64,000 bases of DNA from Prinsepia uniflora (taxonomy: Eukaryota; Streptophyta; Magnoliopsida; Rosales; Rosaceae): positions 43,556,194 through 43,620,193 of the forward strand of contig CM064870.1 of assembly GCA_032719365.1 (NCBI GenBank). The letters run 5' to 3'. Made by a program: the position numbers and the translations under genes. The notes under the pieces were generated by a model that had not been told where the DNA came from, ran no database searches, and worked only from the letters and a program-made list of their open reading frames with translations. Position 1 is the stretch's first letter; every line of letters begins with the position of its first letter. This document shows, in pieces, positions 11,067-22,035 of the stretch.

Positions 11067-12590
11067 AATTTCTAAAGCTTGGTTGAGGATTTAAGGTAAT
11101 ATTTTCAGAATTTTAAAGTCATGGAAGTTTTATTATATTAGATTAGAATAGATTGGATGTGTAAGGGAAGAAAAAGAACAAGAAGTAAAGAAATTGGGAC
11201 CGGATCGGGTCGCCCAGGTCAGGTCTTACGTGAAGACCTGTTGGTTGACCCGTTCTAAGGTTGAAGATGACCCCCCCTATGCAGGTGTGTGATGCCCACG
11301 TGTAGAGGGCCCTGATGGCACATGCGGTGTTCCTTTATCGTCTGTCCAACATGAATTTTCATGTTTTTGATGTTATGAATCCAATAGTACAGGTTTAGAG
11401 AGAATCAGACGCCGCCTCGGAATAATTTTAGGTGTTCGCAGTGTATGTTTAATTTTAAAAATTTGTATTCAAATCTTGAAAATTAGGGATCGTATTAGGA
11501 GGATACAAGGAACTTTAGTAATCTGAAATTATAATTTTTGGCAGGTGACACAGCCCGCAGAGCCAGAAAATAATGGTCGAATCGAGAATAAATTGCGAAA
11601 TAAGACTTTGAGTGGACTTTTATTTTTATTAAATTATTATGCATGCATATTTGACTATTTTAGTTGTCTTATTTTGTGATTTATGTGATGATGTTTCGAT
11701 TATGGTTTTTAAATGATTTTTTTTCGGTGATCTTCGGGAATTGATTAGCTTGTTATTAGTGCATGTTTTATGAGGTTGTGTTTTGGGCTTAGGCCCGAAA
11801 TTGGAAATGTGAGTTTGACTTAAGGTATTACTACATGTTATATAAATGTGTTTTGATATTTGTGGACAGTAGGTTTTTCATGGATAACCCTCATCGGATT
11901 GCTAGTTAGCGTGATAGTCTTAGACGTCGAAAACCGGGCTATATTTTCTGAGACTGGTGTTGTGATGTTGTCTCATACGTCCATCGCAGTGATGTGTTTT
12001 CTGAGTCGATTTTACTCGAACTTCCAGAGTTGGGCTCTGTTTCCCGAGTGGTTGCCCTACCGATAATGTGATTTATAGATGATGATCGATATTCAAGCAT
12101 CGAAGATGGGTTGTTTATGTTTGATTATTGTCATTTGTGCCTGAATAGTTTCGTATATGATTTGATATATTGATATTGATTAATTTATAGATATTTACAC
12201 ATATTTTAATATTCATGGGTTATATTTCATTTTTAATCCAAATTTGATGGTTTTACGTATGCATGCATATTTTGGAAAACATAGGGTAAATGATTTGTAT
12301 TTTTAAAGGATTCTTTTCCTCCACTCAAATGTTTTATTGGTTTTACTCGCCCTCCAGGCCGTGGTACGGAGACAGGGATCTATTTGGAGCTGGAGGCGTA
12401 ACCCAACTGATGCGCACCCATTGACATTTTAGGGTAGACTATGTACTTTAAATTGTATTTTGATACTTATGCTCTGTATATCGGGACATATATAGTTATG
12501 TAAAGTATTACAATTGGATAGTTTTAATGATATTGCGTGATACTTTGAGATTGGTTTTTTACTTTTAGTATTGACTATCAGACGGGAGGA
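11067..12590 (+). repeat. 3' part of a further Tekay-type LTR
   Basis: No reliable ORF. LTR landmarks in plus order are ATTATGCATGCAT (about 11635), TGGGCTTAGGCCCG (about 11785), GCATGCAT (about 12261), CCACTCAAATG, the CCTCCAGGCCGTGGTACG line (12350-12367) and TCAGACGGGAGGAGG (about 12579). The expected CCTGTCA end is missing. Element M appears to have inserted into this LTR at 11066/11067, so its first part would lie left of the window. The border near 12590 is a truncation or junction with the Tat-like element. Confidence 0.6.
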
Positions 12591-12649
12591 GGATCCTTCA
12601 TATTTATCGAGGTGATTTCAGGAAGGATCTATCGTCCAGATCAAACATT

Positions 12650-12667
12650 TGGTGTCGTCTATGGGAA
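12650..12667 (+). promoter_or_regulatory. Primer-site-like sequence of the Tat-type element
   Basis: TGGTGTCGTCTATGGGAA closely resembles the TGGCGCCGTCTGTGGGAA sequence that commonly follows the 5' LTR in plant Tat-lineage elements. Two changes are C-to-T or G-to-A. The upstream 5' LTR is reduced to at most about 60 bp (12590-12649). Confidence 0.6.
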
Positions 12668-14780
12668 TTCAAACTAAGTACTCCTACTGGCTCACAAACC
12701 CTCTCCCATCTTCCTACCGAACATAATGTTTGACCAAGTAAGGTGACGACGAGACGAATAACACCTCCTTTTCAAGGAATAAAACCCGAGACTAACCCAA
12801 TCCCTCTCCAGTTGCCATGATTAAGTTGATGAACGACCTCCACTAGGAGGTCTTCGATCTCTAGAAGAGTAATCTTGCAGTTGAAAGCAGATGTCAAGTG
12901 TTCAGTGAATAATACCAAAAGACATTCGCCTTAGTACATGCCAACTAGGAGGAGTTGAGAGAACAACGTGCCATAGCATACTGAGTGCTCTTTGAGCATG
13001 CTGAACAAGTCCCCACTCTATCTCAGAGTGATGGACCTCGTCAGAGTTAGATTTGATGAGGGCAGCTCTGTAGAAATGACCAATGGTCTAGGAAGATTAA
13101 GCCCTAAAGGCCAACCCCCAACACATGGAGAAGGTAGCCGAGTCAATGGCTTCCAAGTCGGTTGCAAAACTGCGAACCACCGATAATCCATGGTCAAGCC
13201 ACAACAACGAGGGCTGATGCCTTATTGTCAACCGAATGGGACGATGATCTGCCCTCACTAATTCAGACGACGTGGTCCAAGAACTTTTGCAGCGCGTCAG
13301 CGAGCTAGAAAAGGAAGAAGGAAAAACCAAGCTACCGCTTAATCCAAAAACCAACACTGGCCCTTTCACCGCTCGTATTCTTCAGTGTAGTCACGAGTTA
13401 GATGTGAAACCACTCAAAATTATCCAACTCAGGGAAAGGTGACCCAGTCACACATATGAGAAACTGCTAGTCGACAGTCATTTTCAGGAACCTCTCTTAC
13501 AAGGTGCAATGCTTGATCTTCAGTTCCACCCTTACAGAAGCTTCCCTCAACTGGTTCTACTAACTCCAACCATGCACATCAACTTCATCGATGAATTACA
13601 CATGGTCTTCCTGAACCAATAGATGATTCAAATTGACCGAGTACTGATTATGGAAGACTTATGATCTCTTCGATAGAAAGGGACAAAGACTTTGTAGAAT
13701 TATGGTGTTCGATTCAGTCACGAATATTCAAAATGTTAGGAGACTGATGACAAAGCAGCCTTCTGATCATTCCATAATGACCTCAAATAGTCATTATTCA
13801 AGTACTAGTCCTACACCACGGGTTAGGAAGATTAACCGAGCTGATGAAGTAAGGTGCTATCCATGCAAATACTGAATTTTTCAACCCTCAACCAGTGGAG
13901 AAGAAATAGCACGCTGGCTTTATCTATCCCACCTCCCAATCTGCTCAACCGAGCAAATACTATTACAAGTTCGATATAGATGATTCAAATTGACCGAGTA
14001 CTGATTATGGAAGACTTATGATCTCTTCGATAGAAAGGGACAAAGACTTTGTAGAAGTATGGTGTTCGATTCAGTCACGAATATTCAAAATGTTAGGAGA
14101 CTGATGACAAAGCAGCCTTCTGAGCATTCCATAACGACCTCAAATAGTCATTATTCAAGTACTAGTTCTACACCACAGGTTAGGAAGATTAACCGAGCTG
14201 ATGAAGTAAGGTGCTATCCATGCAAAGACTGAATTTTTCAACCCTCAACCAGTGGAGAAGAAATAGCACGCTGGCTTTATCTATCCCACCTCCCAATCTG
14301 CTCAACTGAGCAAATACTATTACAAGTTCGATCAATATGTTCGATCATACAAGCAAAACATTTACTTAGGTACAAGGAAGGGCTCATACGATAACAATCA
14401 TAAGGGTCGGAAGGACAGACAGTACAAGAATTAGGGATAGAAAACCCACAATGAGGCTCCCTAGGGAGATCACCCACACAATCCAATTCTCAAGTACCAA
14501 ATTTATAGTATTCCTAATACTACCTTAGAGAATGTACTTTTAAATGTGGAGAATATGATCGAGATACCAAAAAATTGGCTTGTAAACTCCCAACCACCTA
14601 TTCACCCCAATCTCTACTACCAATAACATTAGTTTAATAGCCACTCCATTGACGAGTGCGTGGCTTTTGGCGACATTATGGAAGGACTAGTCTGAGGTAG
14701 GAAGATCACCAAGTTCTTACAAAATGCCCCATATCGCGTGGTAAACCAACAGATCAGCACCATTAGTGGTGGACCGACCA
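12668..14780 (+). pseudogene. Decayed gag region of a Tat-lineage Ty3/gypsy element
   Basis: Broken in all frames, but position and end signatures point to gag. Near 14640-14720 the readable frame gives FNSHSIDECVAFGDIMEGLV, the tail of the zinc-knuckle (H-x4-C) region. ISTISGGPT follows near 14750-14775, matching the short motif that usually ends gag in this lineage. Gag forms the element's cytoplasmic particle. A 357-bp tandem duplication lies within it. The coordinates are the span, not a CDS. Confidence 0.6.
13620..14333 (+). repeat. Tandem duplication, 2 x 357 bp, in the Tat gag region
   Basis: Positions 13620-13976 and 13977-14333 are direct, adjacent copies (offset exactly 357 bp, a multiple of 3). 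By eye I count about seven substitutions and no gaps, about 98% identity. The copies begin ATAGATGATTCAAATTGACC and end TATTACAAGTTCGAT. Their similarity contrasts with the heavy decay around them. Confidence 0.92.
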
Positions 14781-14940
14781 TCTCCTCCGCCTACACTTCC
14801 AATCTGGCAAATAAGGACTTCCTTCGAACAGCCTAATCTAATCAACAACTCTTCAATATTTAATATAGAAGAGCACAAAGAATCAATAGGGAAAGCCGGG
14901 AACCATTCACCTTCTCTTAAGAGAAGGAGCGAGGAATCCT

Positions 14941-15606
14941 CTTCCCCCACAATGACCCTCTGATCATCCAGGCCCATAAATCCAACTATGACGTCGGACA
15001 AATTCTCGTCGATACTATAAGCTAGGTCAACGTGATCTTCATGGAGGCACTCACTTGTGTTAGCATACTTGACAAGATTTGAATAGGGTAGCCACTCCAT
15101 TGGTGAGTTTCTCATGAGACTCGGTCATGGCGATCGGCACAGTGTCTTTACCCATCTCGATCGGTACCGTGTCTCTACCAATCTCGATCGGCACCATGCC
15201 ATGCATTGTGACTGCCATCGTGACCTTCCTGGTGGTTGGCTGCCCCACAGACTACAACCTTATCCTTGGAAAGGGATTGCTGAACCTGATCAATGCGATT
15301 TACCTTACTTTCCTTCTCCTTATGAAATTTCCCACCATCATGGGCAATGGGCAGGTTTGGGGAGATCAACTTTCAGCACACACATGTTACCAATTTGCTC
15401 TAACCAAGGTAAATCCCTACACCAGCAAAGAAACCATGGCCGTCATAGAGAAGGCATATGATGCCGACCCAGTTGAATGGGATCTCATGCAGAAGATCCA
15501 AGTCGGTCCTCCAAAGGATCCACCTGACCTATCTGCCACTCAAACTCCTCAACAAATTGAGGAGGCTGAGCCGATCACCCTTCACCCTGACTATCTAGAT
15601 TGCTAG
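14941..15606 (+). pseudogene. Tat-type protease and protease-RT linker
   Basis: From about 14950 the readable frame gives NDPLIIQAHKSNYDVGQILV followed by DTIS, matching the ILVDTGSS aspartic-protease motif with the Gly replaced by Ile, so the enzyme would be inactive. The open stretch 15127-15606 (159 codons) holds FLVVGCPTDYNLILGKG, then the KFPTIMGNGQVWGDQ linker and a Glu/Pro-rich tail before RT. A 27-bp in-frame duplication (IGTVSLPIS, 15133-15159 and 15160-15186) precedes it. The neighbouring RT confirms Ty3/gypsy, Tat lineage. Confidence 0.75.
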
Positions 15607-15659
15607 TCTTCAATAGGAACCTTCTTATAGTAGGATACTCAAGATGACCTCATCTTTTT

Positions 15660-16440
15660 CCTCAGGAAAAATATGAAGTGTTCGCTTGGTCTTACGCTGA
15701 TATGCTCGAAATATCCATATATGTTATTTTCCATAGGCTCACTAGTAACCCTTCGTTCAAGCCTATCACCCAGAAACAATGCACCTATGATGTAGAAAGA
15801 CATCTAGCTATGCAGGAGGAGATCACCAAGCTCATTACGATCCACTTTGTACAGAACACTGTCTATGTCGCTTGGGTTGCCAATATGGCTCTAATCAAGA
15901 AGCCCTCAGTGGCATGGAGAATGTGTATCGATTTCACTAGTAGACGCAACGACCAAGCACTAACTACTCAACTTCATGGATGCCTACTCTGAGTATAATC
16001 ATATCCTTATGCATCCAGATGATCAAATCCACACAATCCTTTGTGGCAATCTCGGTGTCTATTGCTACAATATGTGCCATTATGTCTCGAGAATGCAGGG
16101 GCGACCTATTAGCGCTTGGTAAACTTCATGTTTCCAGAACAAATTGGGAAGACCATGAAAGTCTACGTCGATGACATGTTGGTCAAGAGAAAAACAGCGA
16201 CCAACTATGTGTCCAACCTTTCCAAGATGTTCAAAGTGCTTAAGCAGTGTATAAAATAAGGCTCACACCCACCAATTGTATTTTCAGAGTCAACTCTAAA
16301 ACTTTTCTCGGCTACATGATCATCCAATGGAGAATCGAAGGCAACCCGAAGAAGTTCAAGAAAATTCTTGATATGCGGTTCCCATGAACCATTAAATAGA
16401 TCCAGAGCCTTATAGGAAGAGTAGCCGCACTCACCGGCTT
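15660..16440 (+). pseudogene. Tat-type reverse transcriptase, fragmented
   Basis: 15678-15992 gives FAWSYADMLEI, then VAWVANMALIKKPSVAWRMCIDF, the start of the RT domain, in one frame. After 15992 the frame breaks. 16085-16190 still shows RMQGRPISAW and a shifted frame with YVDDMLVK, the catalytic YVDD, near 16160-16185. A further piece runs to about 16440. The order linker, RT, RNase H is normal. Confidence 0.75.
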
Positions 16441-16469
16441 TATCTCCTAAGCCACCAGCAAATTCTACC

Positions 16470-17000
16470 TTTCTTTAAGTCCCTCAAGACGAAGGGAAAA
16501 ATAATCAATTGGACTTTCGAGTGCGAGCAAGCTTTCACTGATCTCAGAGCATATATGTCCAAGGCTCTTCTCCTTGCCCGACCAAACAAGGGAGAACAAT
16601 TTGTGGTTTATCTTTCACTCTCCATTTCGGCGATTAGTTCAGTCCTGATTAAGAGAGCCAACAGAGCAAAGCATCTGGTCTGTTACGTCAACAAGGCCTT
16701 CTAGGATGCCAAAACCAGATACGCTAATCTAGAAAAACTTGTTCTTGCTCTTGTTATCAGTTTGAGACTACTCCAAACATACTTCCAGGCCCACCTCAGT
16801 TTGTTGCTCACTAACAAGCCCCTCAGGTAAGTGCTGCAAAAGCCTTATACTTCTAGAAGACTCACCAATAGGGCCAACAAAATTAGTGAGTTTAACATCT
16901 CTTATACTCTTTGACCATCTGAAAAAAGCCATGCCATTGCCGATTTCTTCTCAAAAGTCACCTATGAGACCACTTAGTACATTCCAGCATATCCTACTCC
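16470..17000 (+). pseudogene. Tat-type RNase H, fragmented
   Basis: The readable frame gives INWTFECEQAFTDLRAYMS, then LLARPNKGEQFVVYLSLS, then SSVLIKRANRAKHLVCYVNK, the Ty3/gypsy RNase H run-in and body. Two or more stops interrupt it. The first catalytic Asp of the usual LYLAVS/YSDAS strand is not conserved. Confidence 0.7.
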
Positions 17001-17063
17001 TCTCACTCGACAGTCAGCTATTAGATTTGGAGCCGAAGTCGCCTCTAGCCCTATCAATCGATC

Positions 17064-17456
17064 CAAACTAGTTTGGACCCTATACATTGATGGATTGGTA
17101 TGCCACTCCAACCTAGGTGCACGTCTCATCCTCGCCACTCCAAGCTATGTCAAGCTTAAATATACCATCTGTTTCACGTTTAAAGACCTTAACAATGAGT
17201 CCGAGCATGAAGCCCTTCTAACTAGATTGCCTCTCGCAAAGGACTCGGGAGCTAACCAGATTCAGATTGTCAGTGATTCCCAACTCGTTCTTAGTCAAGT
17301 TAACAAAAAATACGATGTCAAATACATTAGCATCACCCTTTACCTCAACAAAGTTAGACCACTACTCCTCTTCTTCTAGACCTACGAGTTACTCAAGGTG
17401 CCGAGATCAGAGTACAATCACGCTGATGCTCTGGCATGCCTGGCCTCCTCCAAAGT
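17064..17456 (+). pseudogene. Second RNase H domain, marking the Tat lineage
   Basis: TLYIDGLVCHSNLGARLILA, then FKDLNNESEHEALLTRLPLA, then IQIVSDSQLVLSQVN matches the plant aRNH fold: D in YIDG, E in SEHEAL, D in VSDSQL. The block ends with VPRSEYNHADALACLASS, the usual tether. A second RNase H after the pol RNase H is known for Tat/Ogre-type plant elements. No integrase follows; sequence switches to a minisatellite at about 17460. Confidence 0.78.
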
Positions 17457-17466
17457 TTCCATGGAT

Positions 17467-17700
17467 CGGTTCTCCTTCAAGGGGCAGATCCAACCTTCCA
17501 AATTCTAGGTTCCTCAGGGGACTTTGGTGGATTATTTCACCCTCGAGGGGCCAATCCAAAATTTTGAATTCCAAGTTCCCCCAGGGATTTCGGTGGATTG
17601 GTTCACCCTCAGGGGGCCGTTCTAATCTTTCGAATTCCAGGTTCCTCAGGGAACTTTGGTGGATCAGTTCACCCTTAGGGGGCCGGTCCACCTTTTGAGT
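17467..17700 (+). repeat. 66-bp minisatellite, about 3.5 in-frame units
   Basis: Units start near 17467, 17532, 17598 and 17664 (last partial) and share GGTTCACCCTCAGGGGGCC and TTCGAATTCCAGGTTCCTCA. The unit is 65-66 bp, so the plus-strand frame stays open and repeats a 22-residue block rich in Gly, Arg, Ser and Trp; the minus strand is open too. It replaces the integrase in the decayed Tat element. Confidence 0.88.
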
Positions 17701-18460
17701 ATACTTTCACGCATTGGGCTATTTTGTGTCATATTATTCAAGTTGTTATCTCTTTTATTATTTGGAATTCGCTAGCTTTGGCTTCCAAGTATGTCAACAT
17801 CTTCCCCTCTAATGGAAGGAAACTCTTAAATAGGGTAAGCAAAAAACTCCTTACACTTTCTTATGTTTTTCTCTCACAGTCCACTATTGCATTAAAGGTA
17901 ATGTAGGACTGATTTTCCAAATTTTTGTTGCAGTTGGTCTTCACACTTTTACTTCTATGTTTGATATTCTCCTAACTTGGACAAGCCATCACCCTACAAA
18001 ACATGCTCGAGTGGTAGACGTTACCTCCATCGTTTCTTTTACACTAATTGGAAGTGTAAATTTATCATTATACAGGTGGTTTATTCTTGTGACTGTTATT
18101 CTGGGTAGTACAACCGACTCCATTATCGGTTATGTTGTTCCCTTGATTGTCTATCCACTATACCCTTTCTTCAAGTTTACAATTGTACAAATTGGATTAG
18201 GTATAATTTTTGACACCCTAATTGATTTTGTTCTGCGTAATGGTTGCGCCTGAAACATTGGGAATGTGCCATTAGTTTTTATTGCAACTTTATGTAGAGA
18301 CAAGTCAAACTCTTTTGATGATTCAACCACATGTATTGTAATTGTCACAACATATTTGAATCACATATCATGGTTTATGTATTCGAATCACATATCTTTC
18401 TTTTTCTTGCATTCAGAATCTAATAAGCCATTTTTAAGTTGCTCCCACATAGTTGTAATT
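17701..18460. other. No gene recognised
   Basis: AT-rich DNA between the minisatellite and the foldback element. Two overlapping open stretches (17957-18253 plus, 18151-18348 minus) resemble no family I know. This may be the U3 of a Tat-type 3' LTR or unrelated sequence. Confidence 0.4.
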
Positions 18461-18901
18461 ACTAGCCTCACTGCAAGCGGCTCAGCGCTTGCGCAAGACT
18501 CTTCAGCGCTCTCTGCGCGCCATCTTTCGTTACCTGAGATTACGTTATTTCCTATTTATAATTTCAGAATATAAAAATGACCAAATCATATAATAAAATT
18601 GAATAATGTACAAATTAAATTTCACATAAAAAATATGCCTCGCTGGAGAGATTTTGAATTTTCCTTTGCATAAAAAAAAAATTCCTATATCAAAAATGCA
18701 AATTGAAAATCTCGCTAGCTAGGCATATTTTTTTATGTGAAATTTAATTTGTACATTATTCAATTCTATTATATGATTTGGTAATTTTTATATTCTAGAA
18801 TTATAAATAGGAAATAACATAATATCAGATAACGAAAGATAGCGTGCGGAGCACGCTAAAGAGCCTCACGAAGGGGCTGAGCCACCTGCAGTGAGGCTAG
18901 T
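18461..18901. mobile_element. Foldback MITE, 441 bp
   Basis: The two halves are near-complete inverted copies. Both ends read ACTAGCCTCACTGCA and continue with GGCTCAGC, CATCTTTCGTTA or its complement, ATTATAAATAGGAAATAA and AATTTAATTTGTACATTATT. The centre near 18680 is asymmetric. No coding capacity. No clear target duplication is seen (left flank TAATT, right flank TCTAA), so the superfamily is open. Confidence 0.85.
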
Positions 18902-19380
18902 TCTAAATAATGAACAATTATTATTAATATTAAATTGACATAATTATTATCATAATGAGCCATTATTATAATTTTTAAATAATATATTTAAATAAAAATA
19001 TATTATTTATTAATTACAAAATCAAGGGACCAATCAGAATGCTCCGTAGTTCCTAAGAATTCTCTATAAATAGAGACGATCATCTCACTTTCAAGGTAAT
19101 TCGATTCAATGCTACTTAATTTCTTATGATTTCTCTCTCAAAGATGACTTAAGCATTTAAGCGTTCTTGGTCGAACAACCCCCGGGGCCTTGATCAGAGC
19201 GAACGATAGCTTACTATTTACCGTTTGTACGAATCAAGGAGACTTTTGGGACGAATTCAACTTCAACATGGTGTTTGATTGAGGATGCTTGTTTCTCAGA
19301 GGACATGCTCAAAGGAAGAGTAATTGAGGTCGTTGTAGCTCTATTTCTCTCTAAGGTAAGCCCCTTTTCTAACCCTGCTA
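18902..19380 (+). repeat. LTR-like promoter and leader, Tat-type
   Basis: A TATA box lies in TCTATAAATAGAG (about 19059), after a very AT-rich stretch. About 90-150 bp later come GATGACTTAAGCATTTAAGCG and CCCCCGGGGCCTTGATCAGAGC, resembling the R-U5 segment of Tat-type LTRs. A donor-like AAG|GTAAGCC follows at about 19353. It may be the 3' LTR of the element at 12650-17456, with the MITE in its U3. I could not find the 5' LTR end repeated here, so the link is inferred. Confidence 0.4.
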
Positions 19381-20164
19381 ATTTGTTTACATTTTATGAA
19401 CATGGACATGTTTGTTCTAAGAAAAGATATTTGTGCTTCTAATATATCGAGTATCAAGCGTTATCTTAGTTGCTGGAATGTGTGATGATGTGCTGTGTGC
19501 AGCTAGATGTTTGGTGTGAAGTGTGAATTTTTGTTTTTGAAATGTTAATTATTGAATGTTAGTATCTTGCTGTTCATTGATGCATTTATTGGATAGACCA
19601 ATGTTTATAGTAGAATTGGATTATACTTCGATGCTTACTTTTACAAAGATCGATTGGATTTTGTATTATACTGGAAGTATTATCCAGTTACCTTGATATG
19701 TATTATATCTGAGCAGTTACCCTGTCATGAACCCTGTGGATAGAGGGCGTCCCACGGATCAGTGTAGTAGATGCTGAATAAACAATTGGAAGGTAAAAAT
19801 CCAGGTCATTAAAGAAATAAACTTGAATTCAAAAACTCGTGTATGAACTTCAACAATAAACAATCACTCTTAATACACAACATTACTAAAATATCAAGGC
19901 AAGGCACCCTTTATTTCCACAAAATCACCACTAAGTGACTGAACATCTCGCACATTCATTTATGCAATGTCTTTCAAAAAAATTCAATAACTTCAATAAG
20001 TATATCATTATTTGTATCACAATCTATCCAGCTGCATGTTCACAAATTACCTATATGTCTGCACAAAAACACTCCCTAAATGGCTGAACTGGTATACCAT
20101 AAAACATAAATGCTAAGAAAATGAAATGTTTGTCAAGTGTCGTAACTCGTAATGAACATAAATG

Positions 20165-20443
20165 CTACTGGCACCTAGTGTAAGCTAGAACATAAATGCT
20201 AAGAAAATTAATTGTTTGACAAGTGCTGTAGTGAACATTGGCTACCTCAAATAGAAGGAATACCCGGTCGTAATGAAATTTTGCGGCAATGTGTCCACTA
20301 GCATGAAGAAATAATTTCACATAGAGCCTAGGTAACTTCTTCAGATGCTCATCTTCTTGGATAAGGCCAACAAGATGGAGAAAAGAGCTGAGAGCCAGCC
20401 AGAAAGTACTTAAGATCACTATCCAGAACAAAGCAGCCAACAA
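20165..20443 (-). CDS. Unrecognised open stretch, 92 codons
   Basis: The translation starts MLAALFWIVILSTFWLALSS, a likely membrane segment, followed by a mixed-charge part (IQEDEHLKKLPRLYVKLFLH). I do not recognise it. Donor-like GAG|GTAGCC and acceptor-like CTCTCAG words are present, so it could be exonic, but nothing proves coding. Confidence 0.15.
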   Translation of the reverse strand: MLAALFWIVILSTFWLALSSFLHLVGLIQEDEHLKKLPRLYVKLFLHASGHIAAKFHYDRVFLLFEVANVHYSTCQTINFLSIYVLAYTRCQ

Positions 20444-21715
20444 GTAATATAATCAGTTGAATGCAAAAATTTCAGCTGGTGTCAAATTGGGAAATGCATT
20501 GGTCATTGTCAAGGTGGGACTTTATTCCTTATTCATTGTCAACATTTAAAGTGGGAAATCATAAAATATCAAAGAAAATATACAATGAGCTACACATGAT
20601 GAAGCAGTCGAACTGTCGAAGGAGGTATGAAACACATGTTTTCTTCGAAAGATATGATCTTTCATCACATACTAACAGAGAATAGGTCACGGGAGTAAAA
20701 ATGAAAATTGAGGTAACTAACTAAGGTTTACTTTGCGTGGGACTAATGGAGGTAATACTCTGGTCCCAGGAGATAAAAGGTGCTAACTGCGTTGTTGACA
20801 AATAAAGAAGTAAAATTAGAACCCCTAAAAAAAACAATGACAACCGCACAACAATGCTTCAATATTAGCCTGCTAGTGTGCATAACTAAATTTTCTTGTT
20901 GTTCCTACCTAAAATGTTTTTTCTCGTTTTAGGCGCCGAATATCCCGAGACAACTCTTGTTAGACCTCCGCGCGGAACCTTGTCTGCGAAATAAGAAAGG
21001 AGGACCACTCGTGGGGATCTCTTTTGCTATGAATGGTGAGGTGCCGAGATGCTGAATGGGCTGAGTGTGCTGGACCTTCAACCACGGTCGATCCCTAGAT
21101 GCGCAGACCAGGAAGCAAACAGGTCTTTCAACTTAAGTGCAGACATACCACTAGTAGAAGCTGTTACTAAATAGTGTAAATGGGTTCCATTTTTTGCACA
21201 AGAAACTTTCTTCTGATCGGAGCGATTGTGAGGCAGCCAGACAAGAAATCTCTTGCGCTATTCTTTTCTATATTTTTTTCAAGGACTTCAAATATTTTCC
21301 TTCCAGCGATGCCCAAGTTAGAAGTTTATTTCGTTATGATATTCAAGTTGGTGACGTTATTATTTCAGCAATTAAATGGACAATGGTCCTAAGTTCTCTC
21401 GAGTCAGAATCGAAGTATTCACACCAACACACAAAGATGGTATCTTGACTTGGTAAGTCATGAACTACGCATGGATGGTGCATCCCGAGTACCAATTGCT
21501 ACTTAAGAAAATATGGTTTGTATTAAAATGGAAATGGAAGTACGAGTACAAAAATGCAAAAATACAGAAAAGTAAATTATTTTCTTCGCATTCCAAGCCT
21601 GTAACAAGCAATCAACTAAAAAGAATATCAATCGAAAATGATGTCATGGGATGATAGAGTGCTCAAATGTGACGGCAAGACGTCGAAATGGAGGTTTGAA
21701 TTCCTTAGTGACCAG

Positions 21716-22035
21716 CCATGAGTTGGCAGTCGAAATGACCTTCTGTGTAATTAGTAGTCAGAATAACTTTCCTCGAAAAAGGGGTTAAGGACTGTCCATG
21801 AGCTGGCAGTCGGAATGACTTTCTGTGAGCCAGTAGTCAATACTATCAACCCTTATGACACTGAATGGTCAGAAAGAAGGTTAATCTTCCGCGAACCTCA
21901 GTCGAAAATCCATGAACTGGTTAGTCGAAAAGAGGGCAACCTTTATGACACTTAAGCGTCTGAAAGAAGGTTTGTGTAGGGAAATGAAGCCAACCATTAT
22001 GACATTACTGCTGGAGCGGTCAGAAAGACGGTTAG
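21716..22035 (+). repeat. Decayed interspersed repeats
   Basis: CCATGAGTTGGCAGTCGAAA (21716) recurs as CCATGAGCTGGCAGTCGGAA (21796), each followed by TTCTGTG and AGTAGTCA. TTATGACACT with GTCAGAAAGAAGGTT recurs near 21854, 21953 and 21998-22032. Spacing is 45-100 bp, so this is a degenerate array. Confidence 0.6.

Noticed and set aside
17267..17698. 143-codon ORF as a repeat protein
   Set aside because: Most of it is the 66-bp minisatellite, which keeps both strands open; upstream it is a shifted frame of the RNase H.
19038..19054. AATGCTCCGTAGTTCC shared with 41773 as evidence of kinship
   Set aside because: A single 16-bp match without flanking similarity; possibly chance or a short repeat fragment.
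19050..19380. TATA box and donor site as the promoter of a host gene
   Set aside because: Downstream I find no coding exon, and the leader words fit a Tat-type LTR better; left as LTR-like with low confidence.
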